Shown here one piece after another: positions 20,395-30,695 of a stretch of DNA of 64,000 nt (the first letter of the stretch is position 1; each line of letters begins with the position of its first letter). Made by a program: the position numbers and the translations under genes. The notes under the pieces are model-generated. The model had not been told where the DNA came from. It did no database searches and worked only from the letters and a program-made list of their open reading frames with translations. Location of the stretch: the NCBI GenBank assembly GCA_964036045.1, contig OZ038378.1, positions 145,045,767 through 145,109,766 on the forward strand. Direction: 5' to 3'. Source of the DNA: Eutreptiella sp. 'Long Island Sound 2002'. Its lineage: Eukaryota > Euglenozoa > Euglenophyceae > Eutreptiales > Eutreptiaceae.

Positions 20395-21012
20395 ATGGAC
20401 CCAGCGGGAGCCGGCGGCGATGAGACTCTCGTCGACGATGACGACGACGATGAGCCCGCCGAAGTGGCCGTTTGTGCCTTCGTGGCCAGGAACCTGAGCG
20501 CGGGGAGCAAACCGGGAAACTGGAAGCCCCTGCAGCAGGGTTGGAGGAAGCAGGAGAAGAGGGACCCTCGCCGCATTGGCGACCCTCCGCTGTCCTTTGG
20601 GGAGTTCATACGAGCTCACCCTCAGGGCTGTTTCGTGTGTTATGGGAGGAAGCGAGGCTTCAACCATGACCACCGAACATGCCCCGTCCACAAGGCCGAC
20701 ACGGAGGCTTACAAGAAGGCGCACGGGTCGAAGAAGCGTGCGCCCGCGGGTATCCGGGAAGCCAAAATGGAGGTCGACAAGGACGAGCTGGCCAAGCTGA
20801 TGTCGTCGGTGGGGACCGAGTTGGCCAAGGAGATCCAGGAGATCAAGCGGAACTGGGTCCCCAGGTCGGACAACAAGAACAAGGAGAACAACCAGATCAA
20901 CCAGAACAAGGACAAGGACAAGAAGCCTACTCGTAGTGAGAGGAGGAAGAAGGGCGTCAACGACGTTGAGGCCGAGGAGAACACCCCCTCTTCCACAACC
21001 GACGCCCCCTAG
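20395..21012 (+). CDS. Element 2 nucleocapsid ORF with CCHC-like zinc knuckle
   Basis: This 205-residue ORF lies in the frame of gag, two codons after its TAA. An acidic N-terminus is followed by a CCHC-like knuckle (CFVC, eight residues, HDHRTC, near 20632-20685; C-x2-C-x8-H-x4-C). A Lys/Asn-rich basic tail runs to a TAG at 21010. It plays the nucleocapsid role normally at the end of Gag. Pol continues in the same frame immediately after the TAG. The sequence context TAG CGG is worth noting because CGG after a stop favours readthrough in some systems (best known for UGA). Confidence 0.7.
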   Translation: MDPAGAGGDETLVDDDDDDEPAEVAVCAFVARNLSAGSKPGNWKPLQQGWRKQEKRDPRRIGDPPLSFGEFIRAHPQGCFVCYGRKRGFNHDHRTCPVHKADTEAYKKAHGSKKRAPAGIREAKMEVDKDELAKLMSSVGTELAKEIQEIKRNWVPRSDNKNKENNQINQNKDKDKKPTRSERRKKGVNDVEAEENTPSSTTDAP

Positions 21013-24000
21013 CGGAGCCCCTGCAGCCAAGGGCCCCAGCTAGGGCGATCGCAGGATGGTGACGTGGGAAGCGCCGAACCATCCCAGTCGGGAGTCGATA
21101 AGCACAAGGGGACTGCCGCGGGCGGAAGGCCCGGTCCGGCGCCCAGTCGCGGAGGCGGGGTGAGGGCAAGTGGGGGCACGAACCCTTGCACCCGTCCGTC
21201 CTTCGCGACCAAGAATGTGTTTGATGTACTACAGGATCTATCCGAGAGTATCGGAGGATCACCCGGACCGCAGCTGGATGCTGCAGATGGGCAGCCTGAG
21301 CCCATTGTCCACGCCCTGCACCAGTCGCTTGTGGAGCTTCTGGAACGGCCGGAGATCCTGAGTTTGCACGCCGTGCGCCGTGTCGGTCGCGAGCGGCAGT
21401 TGCATCTTAAGGTCCGTGCCCTATGCGGGGAAGTGGAAAAGGTTTTCGACGTGTTGGTCGACACGGGAGCTCAAGTCAGCTTGGTCAAGGCTGGCCTACT
21501 TCCACCAGAGTGTCTGACCGACAGTCGGAAGCCTGTCAGGCTGAAGGTGGCGAACGGCCAGTACATGGTGGGAGGCACGAAGGAAGCGGCCATCGGGCTG
21601 CAGTTCATGAACCATCGTGAGCTGAGCCGCCCAGACCTCGGCAAGGAAATCCTCCTGCACGGTCGCTTCTACGAGGCCGAGATGGACTGGGACATGATCG
21701 TCGGGTACGACTTCATGATGGAGACGGACTCCGGCGTCCTCCCGGCCCAGGCCTCCATGACCCTGTACCAGGACGACCAACTCTCGTGGCTTTCGTCACC
21801 TGAGCACCATGTGGAATGCCAATGGATCCACCCCGAACGCAATCAGCTCGAAGTGGCCGCGCTGGACACTGAGCCAACTGGTCCCGCAAACCAGGAGTAC
21901 GGCGTAAGGCCGGAAGTGGCGAGCCGAGTTGTCGTGGACTTGGGAGCTTCGGATCTGGCCCTGGATGCGTTCTCTTCAGGAACCTCCGCCCATCTGCGGG
22001 TGTGTGAGAAGTACTTGAGCGCACAGGACTCCGCGTGGAAGAAGCACTGGGGTCCGCATCAGGGATTGATGTGGATCCATTGCCCCCGTTGGGACATTCC
22101 AAGAGCGATAGCGAAGATTCGCAAAGACCGCTCCAAGGCAGTGCTGGTTGTTCCTATGGGATGCACCGAGGAGGAAAGTACCCGACATTGGGTAGCCTCA
22201 TTGACCAACATGACCTTAAACAAGGTCGTCCTACCGTCTGGAGAGAGTGTCTATCAGGACGCTAAGGGACAGCCCATGCCACCCCAGAGATGGCCAACGG
22301 AATTCCACTATGTGGATGGGGGCCTTGATCAGGCCGACACCACGGACTTCGTGTGTGTCAACCGCATCATAGCGGAGCCTTGGAGGCAATGCTTTGCGGT
22401 TCCACCTGTTGACATCGAAGAATCGGAATCGGAAGAGCCCCTCACTGAAGAGGAGTGGGATCTGGTTCAGGGGTATATGGATCAGCCCTTTCACGACTGG
22501 GGAAACCAGCGTGAGGGCAAAGGCCAGGACAAAGCCTGGTGGGAAGTGGACTCGATCGTCTCTGGTTCCTATGATGGAGATACCTTCGTAAGGAGGGTAC
22601 TGGACCACATGTCCAGCCAGGACGAGCCAATCGGGGGTAACCCACCCACCTACGGCGATCTATTCCGAGGCAAGACCAGAGATGGCCCTTTGGGCCACCT
22701 GGGAAGACCGCCTGAGCCGAAAGCGAGCGGGGTCGCTACCCCTCAAGTAAGCTCCGTGGTTCAAGTGCCCGGAAAAGCCAAGGCGGAGTCCGATGACTGC
22801 CCCAAGATCCAGGCATTGAGGACCAGGCTGAAGCAGAAGTATGGTGATACCTTCTTCAGCGGAAAGCCTGTGTTTCCGCCACCGGTGCGTGGACCGTATG
22901 GCGAGGCCAAGATACGACTGAAGCAGGACCCCCGTGTGTATCGGCACCGGGAGTTTGCCCTGAGGGGCGAGAGGAAAGAGGCCATGGAGAAGATCCTCCG
23001 TGACTTCATCCAGAGAGGCTGGCTTGAGCCGTGCCACTCCGAGTGGGCCTCTCCCTGCTTCGTCGTCCCCAAGAAGGTTGCCGGTGAGTGGCGGCTCGTG
23101 GTCGACTACCGCGGCCTGAACGCCCAAACGCAGCACGACAGCTATACGCTGCCCCTCATTGAGGACATGCTGCAAAAGCAACACCGGCGGAGAATCTTCA
23201 CGGTGATTGACCTGAAACATGGTTATCATCAGATGCCTCTCGCCGAGGAGTCCCGTGCCTGCATAGCCATGAGCACCCCACTTGGACCTCTCCAGTGGAA
23301 GGTGATGCCCATGGGCGTTACCAACGGCAATGCGGCTTTTCAGCGGATGCTGGAGAACCTGCTTGAGCCGGTGCGTGACTGTGCGGACCCCTTCGTGGAC
23401 GACGTGATCATCGCGTCCGGGAACCCCAGCATGAGCTACGATGAGCTCCTGGAGGCACACGAGAGGGACGTCACTCGAGTGCTGGACCTTCTGGTTCGGC
23501 ACAAACTCACGGGCAGCAGTGACAAGGCCACCATTGCGGTAAGCGAGGTGGTCTTCGCTGGCCACGTAGTCGGGAACGGGCAGCGAAAGCCCATACCTGG
23601 CAAGGTGGCTGCGATTGAGCACTGGGAAAAGCCCAAGACGGTCTCTGAGCTACGGGCGTATCTGGGGTTCTGCAACTACTACTCGGGGTATATCAAGATG
23701 TATGCCGAGTATGCAGCCCCCATGACGACCATGCTCAAGGGCAACCGAGAGGAGACCAAGAAGGGGTCCAAGAAGGCTCTGGTCTGGACAGCTGAGTCCG
23801 ACCGTGCCTTTGAGGGGATGAAGCAGGCGCTGCTATCCGCAGTGGGTCTGCACCTCGTGGATCCCGACCGAGGGTTCGTCCTGCCCACCGACGCTTCCGA
23901 CTACGCCATTGGCGCTGTGTTGGAGCAAGTGCTTGACGATGGGAGGCATGTGCCCGTGGCCTTCTCGAGCCGAGTCCTGGCGGAAGGCCAGAGACGGACG

Positions 24001-25995
24001 TGGACGCCCCGAGAAAAGGAGGCGTATGCCATCGTCATGGCTCTCAGGAAATGGGCTGGGTACATAGCCCTCCATCCCGTCACCGTCTGCACCGACCATC
24101 AGAGTCTGCAGTCGTGGCACAAGGAGCACGTGGACACCCCCTCAGGTCCCGCCTCCCGACGGGCAAGATGGCATGAGACCTTGGCCAAGTTCGACCTCAC
24201 GGTTGTGTATATTCCTGGAAAGGATAACACCGTGGCGGACTGTCTCAGTAGGTGGGCCTATCCCGCCAGCAAGGGCATGCAGGATATCTCTGCCCATGGC
24301 GATGAGGCTGAGACCGCTGAAGCCAAGAGGATCATCGAAATGGAGCGCCTGATGGAGGAGGAGGGTGCAAAATGCTTCGTCGTCATGGCCGCGGATACCC
24401 CCCTCGCAACGAGGGTGAGCAGAGCGGTCAGAGTACTCGCCCCTGGGGGAGCTGAGTCCGACAAGCACCTCTTCCCGGAGTCTTGCCTCCAGGACGACTG
24501 GACCGACGATTACGCCAAGTCTGAGGCCTTTGCGGCCGAGTATAGGGCTGTGACCGACCCTGATGACGGGCAGAAGTTGCCAAAGGGGCTGACTGAGGAA
24601 GATGGCAAGCTCTACCGGAATGGTAAGCTGCTAGTACCAGAGTCCCGGGTGCTCGAGCTGTGTGAAGCTTGGCACCACCACATGCTGCACCCAGGGGTCA
24701 AGAAGCAAGCTCTTGACATGCAGCGTCGGTTCGAGATCGACCATATCGTTCTCTACACCGCCATCAAGAAGGTCAGGAAGGGTTGCTCGGTCTGCCAGGC
24801 CTGCAATCCCGACAACCGGAACGTCAAAGGGGAAGCCCAATGGACCCCGGTTCCTGACCAGCCCATGGAGAGCGTGGCCATGGACGTCTTCTCCATGCCC
24901 GAAGTGCACATTGGCAAGGAGACCTTTGACTGTGTGGTTCTCTGTGTGGACCGCCACAGCGGCTATGTTGTAGCCGTTCCGGCACGCAAAAAGGGGTTGC
25001 TTGCCAAGGAAGTGGCAGTCATGATGATTCGTCATTGGCTGACCGTCTTTGACATCCCCCGCACCATTTGCAGTGACCGAGGGCCCCAGTTTACTGGTGG
25101 CTGGTTCAAGGCTATGTGTTCCCTCATGGGGATACGTCATGCCAAGAGCGTCGCCTATCTCAGCCGGTTAAACGGCCGTGCTGAAGTGGCTGGACGGCAG
25201 CTGTTCGAGAAGCTGCGCAAGATCCACATCACCAATCCACGTCGGAACTGGTTTGAGGAGATGTGGCCTGCTCTGAAGGCCCATCATGACACCCCCACTC
25301 CGGGCGGTTTGTCCCCTCACCAGATTCTGTTCGGCAGGGACCCCCTGGGTAGGGGACTTCCCTTGTCTGGTGATGGCATGGCCATGGATGCCAAGGAGTT
25401 CTTCGCGCGGCAAGAGCAAACGGCGCGGGACATCCGCCAGCAGCTCGAGAAGGAGCATGCTGAGCGTCAGAAGTCCGCCCCAAGCTCGACAGCGCAGAAG
25501 TTCAGGGTGGGAGACCCGGTGTGGGTGATCAGACCCCGCCCTATGGGCACCCACCGCACCAAGACCTGGTTCACACCCGGCGAGGTGGTGCGCAGGATTG
25601 GTGAGGACACCTACCGCATCAAGGTGGGTCACGGACAGTTCCGGGAGCGCCACGAGAGTCAACTCCGTGTGCGGGAACCCGACCTCCGTGGCCAACATGT
25701 GTCCCTGAGCTACGCCGCACATGAGGCTGATTCGGACGATGACTATGCTGAGCAGGACGACTATACCGTCGAGAAGATCCTGGCTCAGCGTCCGAAAGCC
25801 TCGGCACCCGGAGGTCTGGAGTTCAAGGTTCGTTGGCGAGGTTATGGGCCGTCCCAGGACACCTGGGGACCCGTCTCCTCGTTCGTGCCGCGGGTCAATA
25901 CTCCCTTCATGGAGTACATCCGCAAGCACAAGACCAAGATCCACGTTTCGGACTTGGCAGCACTCAGCCGGGCGATTGCAGCCAGGGGTGCCTGA
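21013..25995 (+). CDS. Element 2 Pol: protease, RT, RNase H, integrase, chromodomain
   Basis: The frame opens directly after the TAG; the first listed start (21064) is GTG, so translation may need readthrough. Numbering from 21064: protease LVDTGAQ (Asp 133); RT with FTVIDLKHGYHQ near 715 and FVDD at 777-780; RNase H with LPTDASDYAIGAV near 940 and TDHQSLQSW; integrase with HHCC finger near 1205-1245 (CSVCQAC), then Asp 1274 (AMDVFSMP), Asp 1338 (CSDRGPQF) and Glu 1374, the D,D-35-E spacing. The C-terminus has a chromodomain (YTVEKIL, VRWRGYGPSQDTWGP, near 1565-1615). A chromodomain defines chromoviruses and can direct insertion to marked chromatin. All catalytic residues are present. Confidence 0.92.
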   Translation, partial: RSPCSQGPQLGRSQDGDVGSAEPSQSGVDKHKGTAAGGRPGPAPSRGGGVRASGGTNPCTRPSFATKNVFDVLQDLSESIGGSPGPQLDAADGQPEPIVHALHQSLVELLERPEILSLHAVRRVGRERQLHLKVRALCGEVEKVFDVLVDTGAQVSLVKAGLLPPECLTDSRKPVRLKVANGQYMVGGTKEAAIGLQFMNHRELSRPDLGKEILLHGRFYEAEMDWDMIVGYDFMMETDSGVLPAQASMTLYQDDQLSWLSSPEHHVECQWIHPERNQLEVAALDTEPTGPANQEYGVRPEVASRVVVDLGASDLALDAFSSGTSAHLRVCEKYLSAQDSAWKKHWGPHQGLMWIHCPRWDIPRAIAKIRKDRSKAVLVVPMGCTEEESTRHWVASLTNMTLNKVVLPSGESVYQDAKGQPMPPQRWPTEFHYVDGGLDQADTTDFVCVNRIIAEPWRQCFAVPPVDIEESESEEPLTEEEWDLVQGYMDQPFHDWGNQREGKGQDKAWWEVDSIVSGSYDGDTFVRRVLDHMSSQDEPIGGNPPTYGDLFRGKTRDGPLGHLGRPPEPKASGVATPQVSSVVQVPGKAKAESDDCPKIQALRTRLKQKYGDTFFSGKPVFPPPVRGPYGEAKIRLKQDPRVYRHREFALRGERKEAMEKILRDFIQRGWLEPCHSEWASPCFVVPKKVAGEWRLVVDYRGLNAQTQHDSYTLPLIEDMLQKQHRRRIFTVIDLKHGYHQMPLAEESRACIAMSTPLGPLQWKVMPMGVTNGNAAFQRMLENLLEPVRDCADPFVDDVIIASGNPSMSYDELLEAHERDVTRVLDLLVRHKLTGSSDKATIAVSEVVFAGHVVGNGQRKPIPGKVAAIEHWEKPKTVSELRAYLGFCNYYSGYIKMYAEYAAPMTTMLKGNREETKKGSKKALVWTAESDRAFEGMKQALLSAVGLHLVDPDRGFVLPTDASDYAIGAVLEQVLDDGRHVPVAFSSRVLAEGQRRTWTPREKEAYAIVMALRKWAGYIALHPVTVCTDHQSLQSWHKEHVDTPSGPASRRARWHETLAKFDLTVVYIPGKDNTVADCLSRWAYPASKGMQDISAHGDEAETAEAKRIIEMERLMEEEGAKCFVVMAADTPLATRVSRAVRVLAPGGAESDKHLFPESCLQDDWTDDYAKSEAFAAEYRAVTDPDDGQKLPKGLTEEDGKLYRNGKLLVPESRVLELCEAWHHHMLHPGVKKQALDMQRRFEIDHIVLYTAIKKVRKGCSVCQACNPDNRNVKGEAQWTPVPDQPMESVAMDVFSMPEVHIGKETFDCVVLCVDRHSGYVVAVPARKKGLLAKEVAVMMIRHWLTVFDIPRTICSDRGPQFTGGWFKAMCSLMGIRHAKSVAYLSRLNGRAEVAGRQLFEKLRKIHITNPRRNWFEEMWPALKAHHDTPTPGGLSPHQILFGRDPLGRGLPLSGDGMAMDAKEFFARQEQTARDIRQQLEKEHAERQKSAPSSTAQKFRVGDPVWVIRPRPMGTHRTKTWFTPGEVVRRIGEDTYRIKVGHGQFRERHESQLRVREPDLRGQHVSLSYAAHEADSDDDYAEQDDYTVEKILAQRPKASAPGGLEFKVRWRGYGPSQDTWGPVSSFVPRVNTPFMEYIRKHKTKIHVSDLAALSRAIAARGA

Positions 25996-27472
25996 TCAGC
26001 GCCCTGAGCTCTCCCCTGATGCGTCTTGAGCGCTTGTGAGGCCGACGAATCGTCCCTTACTTGCTTGCTCTCTTCCATCTTTCGGTGACAGAGTGGCCAT
26101 GTGCCCCCCCCTGCTGAATCCAGAGGAGGATGGCCCCTCTCTTTCAATTCCATTCGTCACTCACCCCCCTGCTGAATCCTTGGGAAACCAGGTAGGGCGA
26201 CTGACCTTCATATTTCTGAGCTCTTGGGGCCTTGAAGCCCATACGACGTTGCGCAACGGATGCCGCTGTCATCGGCATTGCGATTTTTGGTGTGTGGTCT
26301 GGTCCCATGGCATTTGCGGGATCCAGACCAGTCGACGTGTGTCTCGAGACTATATATGGCCTGAACTCAGGCGTTCTCCTGTCCACCCTCCTGCATATGC
26401 CTTATCCTAACCAGGGCGTGGTTTGGCACTCTGTCCAGAGTATGTTTACACGCCTGTTTACCCGATTATTGTTTACTTTTTCTGCCCTCCAGGATATGTG
26501 CATCTGTATGTTGCTGTCTTCAGCCCATCACCGGAGTGTGGACTGTTTTTCCCCTCCGAAGGGATGCGAATCGTATACAAAGGCGCCTTGAGTCGCCGTG
26601 TACATGTTCATACAGCCTGGTCCAGCCTGGACCAGTACTTGATTGCAGATTCTACTGTTTGGGTGCTCTAATACCGTGTTGCCCTATTCGCTGTGATGTG
26701 TGGAGATCCTGATGGCGCCAGGCGGGAAGCCCAGTTGCCTGACTACACTCCCAGCGGTCCGCCACTGTCAGTCCCAGTGTGAGCCTACCGATTCGCAGAC
26801 GCACTTGCATTCGGATGGCGGCCTCCGGTGCTCCTGACCTCGGTCAGTCTGCCTGGGAAACTGGTGGTTTGAGGAGTCGACGCCTCCGCCCACACTGCAT
26901 GAGGACTCCCTCATGTATGGCCTTCGTGGCAGTAGGGCGAGGGAAAAGACGGCCTTGATGCCCGATCCCTTAAGGAGGAGCTCCCTTAAGATCTGGGGTT
27001 CTTAAGGAGTTCGACTATGGCACTCTGGACTCGCGTCGTATGGATATGGACATGGTGCGCCCGAGGAAGGACCCGTGGGGACTCTCCCCAGTCGGCGGGC
27101 CTTGGGAAGCTTGGGGTAGCCTGATGGATTTTTGTGGTCGTCCTCGACCTGTGGGACCACCTCGGTCGTCGTGTGTCGCCTATGTTGGCCGTGTATGCCA
27201 CTGGCACTGTGGTGGTGACCGTAGCAGCCGGCACCCGGTGCGCCTGGTATGGGTTAACGGGTCCTTTGGATGCCGAACAATCGCCGCCAGGACCCGGGAC
27301 TTGATACTTGATACTTAATACTATACATGTGCTACGAGCTTATACAACATCATACCTATCTTACTGTGACTTACTGAAGTGAGGATGTGACACCCCCCCC
27401 CCTTTCAGGAAGTGGTCCTGGGTACCCGCTGCCATGCGTGGGTGTTATCGAGCCCCCCCCAGGGTTTCCTCT
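25996..27472 (+). other. Element 2 3' non-coding region
   Basis: These 1.5 kb between the pol stop and the purine tract hold no convincing ORF. A C-run lies near 27390 and a short inverted repeat (CTTAAGG...CCTTAAG) near 26970-26990. No env-like gene is visible. Confidence 0.6.
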
Positions 27473-27483
27473 AAGGAGGGGGG
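27473..27483 (+). promoter_or_regulatory. Polypurine tract of element 2
   Basis: AAGGAGGGGGG directly precedes the TG of the 3' LTR, the expected place for plus-strand priming. Confidence 0.8.
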
Positions 27484-30450
27484 TGAAGCGGTACCCAGAA
27501 CCCCATGGCTAGGTTACGGCATACAACCGGTCTCCGGTCCACTAACCCCATGTACGGAAGGGAAGACGCCCATTGACGCTCCGTTCCGTGCCGTAGAGCC
27601 CCGCATCGGCAACCGATGCACCGCCAGCGGAGATTTGTATATCAGAATATCAGGAATCAACAGGGTTTTATTTTCATATTGTTTCCGTCAATTCTTACGC
27701 TTCCGTTCTGATGTTCACTGTTTTGACTGCTGGCGGTTGGATCGCGACTGTACCGTAACCGCCAGTTTAGCTGTTTATAATGGAAATTTTAACGCAATCC
27801 GTCACGCAGGCTCCAAAGCCTTCAGGAACTGCATGGACGCTTCCGCAATTTTCACATCTTACACTCGCAACCTTAATCCGAATTTTTCAGGATGTCGAAA
27901 TCGGATTTTCGACTTCGACATCCCCGCACTTGATTTGACCTCTTTCGAGTGGACCTACGTGCTTCCCTATGCACGAATCAACTTTCCTTTTATCCTGCCC
28001 TCCATTTGTCTCAAAGATATGGGCAAAACAAAGTTGATTCGTGAGGCCACTTGTAAGGGTCATATCTCGTGCCGCTTGCGAGGAATGACAATAAGGAAAC
28101 GTGGGATGTATTCACAATACTCCCGACGTAATTTAGGAAGCTTTATATGCCTTGCGTTTCCACACGTGCGCGCTAGTGTAATGGATCATGGTCAAGAGGG
28201 TAGAGTTTGCGTTATAACTCTTTGGCCATGACATTGCGTGCGTTAAGATAACTTTCGAGTGTAGCGCGCAAGTGTTGGTGTTGCATAGGAACTCTCCTTG
28301 AGTTCCTATGAGCGATTGACACAAAGTTATGCCCTTGGAGGGGCATGACATATCGTGGGGGGAGCTACCTTTTTGGGCAATATGGAGTATGTGCCCCGTG
28401 TTGTGTTGCGTGCCCATTTGGCGGGTCCATCGCTCCAAGCCAAGCCCGCCAATGGACCTCATATTGTGCAAGCCCCTTCTCCATACTCCCTACGATCAAT
28501 TGCAAGCCTAACCTTCGTGAAGGTAAGCTTGTGTGGCGATCCCGAAGCGATGCGTTGGGAGTAAGGTGTGTGTTTTGCAATTTTCCATATTTTTATGTGC
28601 CCACTTGGGAAGTAGCGCTCGTAACCTTTCAAGGCGCCCCAAGTGGAGCACATATGTGGGATCGAAGGTCATTGGTGTCAAGTCATTGTGTTTAGAAGGA
28701 TTAGTTAATTGCACGATCCGAGCCGAAGATATTATAATATAATTGTGCACCTTTCAATGCACTTTTGTGTGTCTTTGTGCCAATTTTGCCGTTTTTGGCT
28801 CGTCATGATGTCAAGTGGCGACCGTATATCTCAACGTTGCGCTCAATTGACATCATGACCCAAGTATGTTATGGGGGTACATACTTCGATCCCCAACATA
28901 TCTTGGACCCGGCGAATAACTCCTCTTGAGCTTGGCATACCGTGGCCGCCATGTTGGCGATTTGGGACTATCCCAAATCATGGGCTCACTTGGCGACCCT
29001 GCCATTCCCAAAACCGGAGGAGTTGGGCGACGCCCAAAAGATATGTTGGACACATAGGACTTGATACCAATCCTATGGCACACTCCGGTCCAAGTCGGGC
29101 ATGTGCCTCATTTGCCCCAACCATGAGTGTGCGCATTTTTGGCCATTTTGAGCAATTTTCCACTTTTGCTGCCCGCCGTGCCCCATGTTCTAACCCTCGT
29201 GCACGCCGGACGCATGGACCAATGGACCATATATGGCATGGGTGTTATGGGTAATGGTCCCCATGGTCCACACACCACGTGGGCGAAGCGGAGCCACCTT
29301 CGTTAAGGCGCTAGCCCAAAGTGAGTGTGGGCAATTTTGCCATTTTGGCATTTGTGGACCCAATTGTGATCGTCACCACGCCAAGTGACATGGAGATCTT
29401 TGAGAGCCAAGTGCATGGGAGTCTTCGTTGGACTCCCGGTGGATCGCGTGTGGAATGGCAGATCCGATCTCCAAGCCGGCGTGGAGATATACTATTGGGA
29501 GCACCCCGAATTTTGGCTCATTTCAGGCAGCCAAAATGACCCCATTTTGGGACCCCAATTTCCCCCTTCCGTGTGGTCAATTGGCGGCCGCATTTCTCTA
29601 AGCCCATAGGGAGCCCGGACCTAATTCCAAGTTGTACACTCAGATATAAGTCCTAGGTCCTGCCTCCTACCCTGTGAGCCATTGGCCTTACCTTGGCCGA
29701 GCGAGCCGCGCGTGGGAATGACGCCAATTTTGGTGATTTTGGCATCATGACCCCACTTGACTCATTCGTGTTGCCCTGATGCCGGGACCTCAAAGGCAAC
29801 CAGGTTGGGTGAGGGCTCCAGGGAGTTTGTACTCGAAGGGCATAGGGTCAGTTGCCTCGTCCCTACCTCTGGCGGGTCCGGACGAGGGGTCAATTTTGGA
29901 GATTTTGAAGCTAATATCAGTTTGGGCTGAAACAGCCCATCTTCAGCTACCAACTCCTGAGGGATAATGGCGGGGCCATATCTCTGGCTCAGAGTGGAGT
30001 TGGGACCCGCCGTTAAGGGAGTATAGGGAGCCACTGTCGGTTGGTCTTGGAGCCCATTGGTTCCCAGGAACTCGCCTGTGGCTGTGCGGGACACCTCTCC
30101 CATTGGCAGGGTTTCAGGGTCCGGACTGAGCAGGGCATGGGTTGTGTTTGAGCCCCCGCCCCCACCAGCCACTGAGAGGGTCGGACCTGGGATTGGGATA
30201 CGAGTTAGGATAGAGTGTCTATTGTCCTGTAATGCCCTTACCCCAGTCCAGTCTTAACCCCATGTGTACATATCCTGATGTGTTGCTGTACATACTTTCG
30301 TTCCCTTGTTGCAGAGTGGCAAGGATCCTGAAACGCTTTGTCACATGACATGAGCGCATTGATGCCCCTGTGAGCGTAGTGCCTTGCCTGCCTGCTCACT
30401 TGTGCGTGTCCCGCAGCGTCCCGTGGCCGGCCCCCCACGGGAACGCGTCA
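27484..30450 (+). repeat. 3' LTR of element 2 (2967 bp)
   Basis: Direct repeat of 13284-16250 at constant offset 14200. About 27 substitutions were counted by eye and no net indel. Ends GAACGCGTCA, after which element 1 coding sequence resumes. Confidence 0.92.
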
Positions 30451-30452
30451 AT

Positions 30453-30695
30453 GCCTCAAGATGCTTCTACCTGGTGAAGTCTGTCCTGCGCCACCGCTAT
30501 CGCCAGGGTTGGCGCTTCCTCACCCTCTGGGAAGGGTTTGGAGTCAAAGAGGCCACCTGGGAGCCCTTCTCTGCGTTTGTTCTACCTGAGGGACGCCTAA
30601 ACTCAGTTCTGGTTGACTACTTGTCCCAGAACAACCTTGGTGAGTTGCTGAGGCTCGCTGAGACGCTTGCCTCCAAGACTAAAGCTAGGGACTGA
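30453..30695 (+). pseudogene. Element 1 integrase chromodomain, displaced by element 2
   Basis: The open frame after the right LTR reads CFYLVKSVL, then FLTLWEGFGVKEATWEP and a helical end, ending TGA at 30695. This is a chromodomain: the ATWEP block and the preceding aromatic-rich strand match the family. It completes the integrase broken at 13283. Its frame fits the left part if a 4-bp ATGG duplication has lost one G on the right. The apparent ATG at 30384 lies inside the LTR and is accidental. Confidence 0.8.

Larger units (their letters stand above)
13284..30450 (+). mobile_element. LTR retrotransposon 2 (Ty3/gypsy chromovirus), nested in element 1
   Basis: Both LTRs are 2967 bp with TG...CA ends at a constant offset of 14200. 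They differ at about 27 positions by eye (99% identity). Internal order is long leader, gag, nucleocapsid ORF, then protease-RT-RNase H-integrase-chromodomain. The left flank is ATGG and the right flank ATGC inside the integrase of element 1. A 4-bp ATGG duplication with one G lost on the right would restore the element 1 frame exactly. All catalytic residues seen in pol are present, so this copy or a near relative may be competent. Confidence 0.92.

Noticed and set aside
25996-27472. An env-like gene in element 2
   Set aside because: No ORF of size, signal peptide or membrane segment is present between pol and the 3' LTR.
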